Shown piece after piece: positions 62,414 through 64,000 of a stretch of 64,000 nucleotides of DNA (within the stretch, counting starts at the first letter, position 1; every line of letters starts with the position of its first letter). The notes under the pieces were generated by a model. That model made no database searches. It had not been told where the DNA came from and saw only the letters and a program-made list of their open reading frames with translations. The stretch spans positions 1 to 64,000 of the forward strand of contig NZ_PDHO01000007.1 in assembly GCF_002887815.1 (NCBI RefSeq). The letters are read 5' to 3'. Made by a program: the position numbers and the translations under genes. The stretch comes from Mycobacterium sp. ENV421 (GTDB lineage Bacteria; Actinomycetota; Actinomycetes; Mycobacteriales; Mycobacteriaceae).

Positions 62414-63796
62414 CTAGTTGGTGCCAACCGCTGAGCGCGGCCGACGGGCACGACGGCGGCCGGGCTGGCCCCCACCGTGAGCTTGGTTGCTGCCGGACTG
62501 GCCGCCGCGAGACTGGCCGCCGCGAGGCTGGCCCGACTGGCCGCCGCGAGACTGGCCACCACGGCCGCGGCCCGGTGTGGAAGTGCGGCGAGGCGCAGCA
62601 GGAGCCGGCGCGGGCGGCGGAGCCTGGTAAGCGGCGACCTCGCCGACCAACGCCTGCACGGGCTCGGAATCTGCCGAAACCTGTTGCGGGGTGGCCTTGA
62701 TACCAGCTTTGCGCAGCAGCGCCTGGGTGTCGCGGCGCTGCTCGGGCAGCACCACGGTGACCACGTCGCCGGTGCGTCCCGCTCGCGCGGTACGACCTGA
62801 GCGATGCAGGTATGCCTTGTGTTCGGCGGGCGGGTCGATATGGACAACCAGCTCGACGTCGTCGACGTGGACACCGCGCGCAGCGATGTCGGTCGCGACC
62901 AGAACCCGGGCCGTCCCGGCGGCAAACGCCGCCAGGTTGCGATCGCGGGCTGGCTGAGAAAGGTTGCCGTGCAGATCAACTGACGGAATACCGGCCTGGG
63001 TGAGCTGCTTGGCCAACTTGCGAGCGTGATGCTTGGTGCGCAAGAACAGGATTCGGCGTCCGGTGCCCGAGGCCAGGGCGTGCACCAAGTCCTTCTTGGC
63101 GTCGACGCCGGCCACGTGGAACACGTGGTGGGTCATCGCGTCGACCGGCGACGTGTCCGAATCGACCGCGTGCGACACCTGGTCGCGCAGGAACCGGGCC
63201 ACCAGCTTGTCGACGCCGTTGTCCAGGGTCGCCGAGAACAGCAGGCGCTGTCCGCCGGCCGGGGTGGCAGCGAGGATTCGGGTGACGCCGGGCAGGAAGC
63301 CCAGGTCGGCCATGTGGTCGGCCTCGTCGATCACGGTGATCTCGACCGCGTCGAGCGTGATCAGGCGCTGGCGCATCAGGTCTTCCAGACGACCCGGGCA
63401 GGCGACCACGATGTCGACGCCGGCCTGCAGTGCCTTGACCTGCTTGTTCTGCGGAACGCCGCCGAAGATGGTGGTGACCCGCAGACCGGAGGCCTCAGCC
63501 AGCGGTTGCAGCGTCGCGGTGATCTGGGTGGCCAGCTCACGGGTCGGCGCCAGGACCAGGCCCGAGGGTCGCGACGACCGTCGGGTGGTGTCAGCCAGCC
63601 GGCTGACCAGCGGAATGGAGAACGCCAGCGTCTTACCGCTGCCGGTCTTGCCCCGACCGAGCACGTCGCGGCCGGCCAGAGTGTCCGGCAGGGTCGAGAC
63701 CTGGATCGGGAAGGGATGGGTGATGCCGCCGTCGGACAGTGCGCGCACCAATGAGGGGCGCACGCCGAGATCGGCGAACGTCAATTCGGGATTCAT
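62414..63796 (-). CDS. DEAD-box RNA helicase with RGG-like tail
   Basis: 460 aa from ATG 63796 (AAAGG 6 bases upstream). Q-motif FADLGVRPSLVRALSDGGITHPFPIQ, Walker A GKTGSGKT, PTRELA, IDEADH (DEAD variant reads DEAD-H), SATLD, ARGVHV, HRSGRTARAG. A basic C-terminus of about 50 residues has GGQSRGGQ-type repeats likely to bind RNA. RhlE-type helicase unwinding RNA, with cold-shock protein downstream. Confidence 0.93.
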   Translation of the reverse strand: MNPELTFADLGVRPSLVRALSDGGITHPFPIQVSTLPDTLAGRDVLGRGKTGSGKTLAFSIPLVSRLADTTRRSSRPSGLVLAPTRELATQITATLQPLAEASGLRVTTIFGGVPQNKQVKALQAGVDIVVACPGRLEDLMRQRLITLDAVEITVIDEADHMADLGFLPGVTRILAATPAGGQRLLFSATLDNGVDKLVARFLRDQVSHAVDSDTSPVDAMTHHVFHVAGVDAKKDLVHALASGTGRRILFLRTKHHARKLAKQLTQAGIPSVDLHGNLSQPARDRNLAAFAAGTARVLVATDIAARGVHVDDVELVVHIDPPAEHKAYLHRSGRTARAGRTGDVVTVVLPEQRRDTQALLRKAGIKATPQQVSADSEPVQALVGEVAAYQAPPPAPAPAAPRRTSTPGRGRGGQSRGGQSGQPRGGQSRGGQSGSNQAHGGGQPGRRRARRPRSAVGTN

Positions 63797-64000
63797 GAAG
63801 CCTTTCGGGCATCGATACATGGCGAGATTGCCGGAGGGCAAAATCGATCGCCGCGAGACTGTGTGCTTGGTGGCACTGATCAGCTGAACTCGGCTTCCGC
63901 AGAGCGGTTGAGCCGGTGAAGTGAAGGTGTTCCACGACGTGCTGGCGGCCGTTTCGAGCTGCCAACGTTGTTGCAAGCATATCAGCTTGACGCCGGTATA
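63797..64000. other. Upstream region of DEAD-box gene
   Basis: 204 bp to the window end, containing the helicase promoter and leader (transcribed leftward). Another in-frame ATG occurs at 63820, but the ribosome site favours 63796. No other gene recognised. Confidence 0.4.

Noticed and set aside
62477..62600. Tandem repeat near the end of the DEAD-box gene
   Set aside because: It is the coding sequence of the GGQSRGGQ tail, not a separate repeat element.
1..64000. CRISPR arrays, prophage, insertion-sequence transposases, rRNA or complete tRNA genes
   Set aside because: None recognised; the short repeats seen are operators, coding repeats or the elements listed.

Overview
The window looks like a mycobacterial chromosome segment, most likely a fast-growing Mycolicibacterium-type species. 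It has high GC, many GTG/TTG starts and 4-bp ATGA/GTGA overlaps. It carries a complete yrbE-mce operon (27.5-36.8 kb), GAF-ANTAR regulators, DUF5994/DUF5709 proteins, a DesA3-like desaturase and a Pks16-like acyl-AMP ligase. All assignments come from reading the sequence and from family knowledge; no database search was run.

Region 1 (0.2-20.3 kb) is accessory and defence-like. A five-gene plus-strand set encodes an SMC/RecF-type ATPase with a CxxC hook, a small coupled protein, a 595-aa YbjN-like protein, a DUF6884-GIY-YIG fusion and an acidic protein. A macro-domain gene follows on the minus strand. Divergent from it is a 2102-aa HEPN/DUF4011/SF1-helicase/nuclease/DUF3320 protein preceded by a 61-aa coupled ORF. 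The helicase ends against a NUDIX-regulator gene that has lost its 5' part, which looks like the right-hand edge of an insertion. Beyond it are a pRiA4b ORF-3 protein, an orphan Phd-type antitoxin with a toxin stub, a Doc module with its operator, a frameshifted P450 remnant, and a VapBC module bracketed by an exact 23-bp direct repeat.

Region 2 (20.3-27.5 kb) carries envelope and housekeeping genes: a deazaflavin-type reductase, GH16 glycosidase, secreted lipase, DUF559 protein, tandem-TetR regulator and MpaB-like oxygenase. Three copies of a palindromic intergenic element lie here. Region 3 (27.5-36.8 kb) is the mce operon, an ABC-type lipid importer locus. Region 4 (37-46 kb) links a desaturase, three GAF-ANTAR proteins, an acyl-AMP ligase, a Ser/Thr kinase fused to an extracellular solute-binding domain, and a ROK regulator whose promoter holds a tandem operator-like repeat.

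Region 5 (46-54.4 kb) holds a secreted beta-propeller protein, a small redox module (proline-rich anchor, ferric-reductase-like membrane protein, NuoF-like protein), two DUF5994 paralogues and an MFS transporter. Region 6 (54.7-59.8 kb) is a coupled GT4 / six-hairpin / GH130 carbohydrate cluster followed by a transglutaminase-like protein. Region 7 (59.9-64 kb) has a carboxyethylornithine-synthase-like dehydrogenase, a TetR gene with a four-half-site palindrome, a strong bidirectional terminator, a cold-shock protein and a DEAD-box helicase with an RGG-like tail.

The best candidates for undescribed biology are the five-gene ATPase/GIY-YIG set, the 61-aa ORF coupled to the giant helicase, the repeat-flanked VapBC cassette, the kinase/solute-binding fusion and the GT4-hairpin-GH130 cluster.
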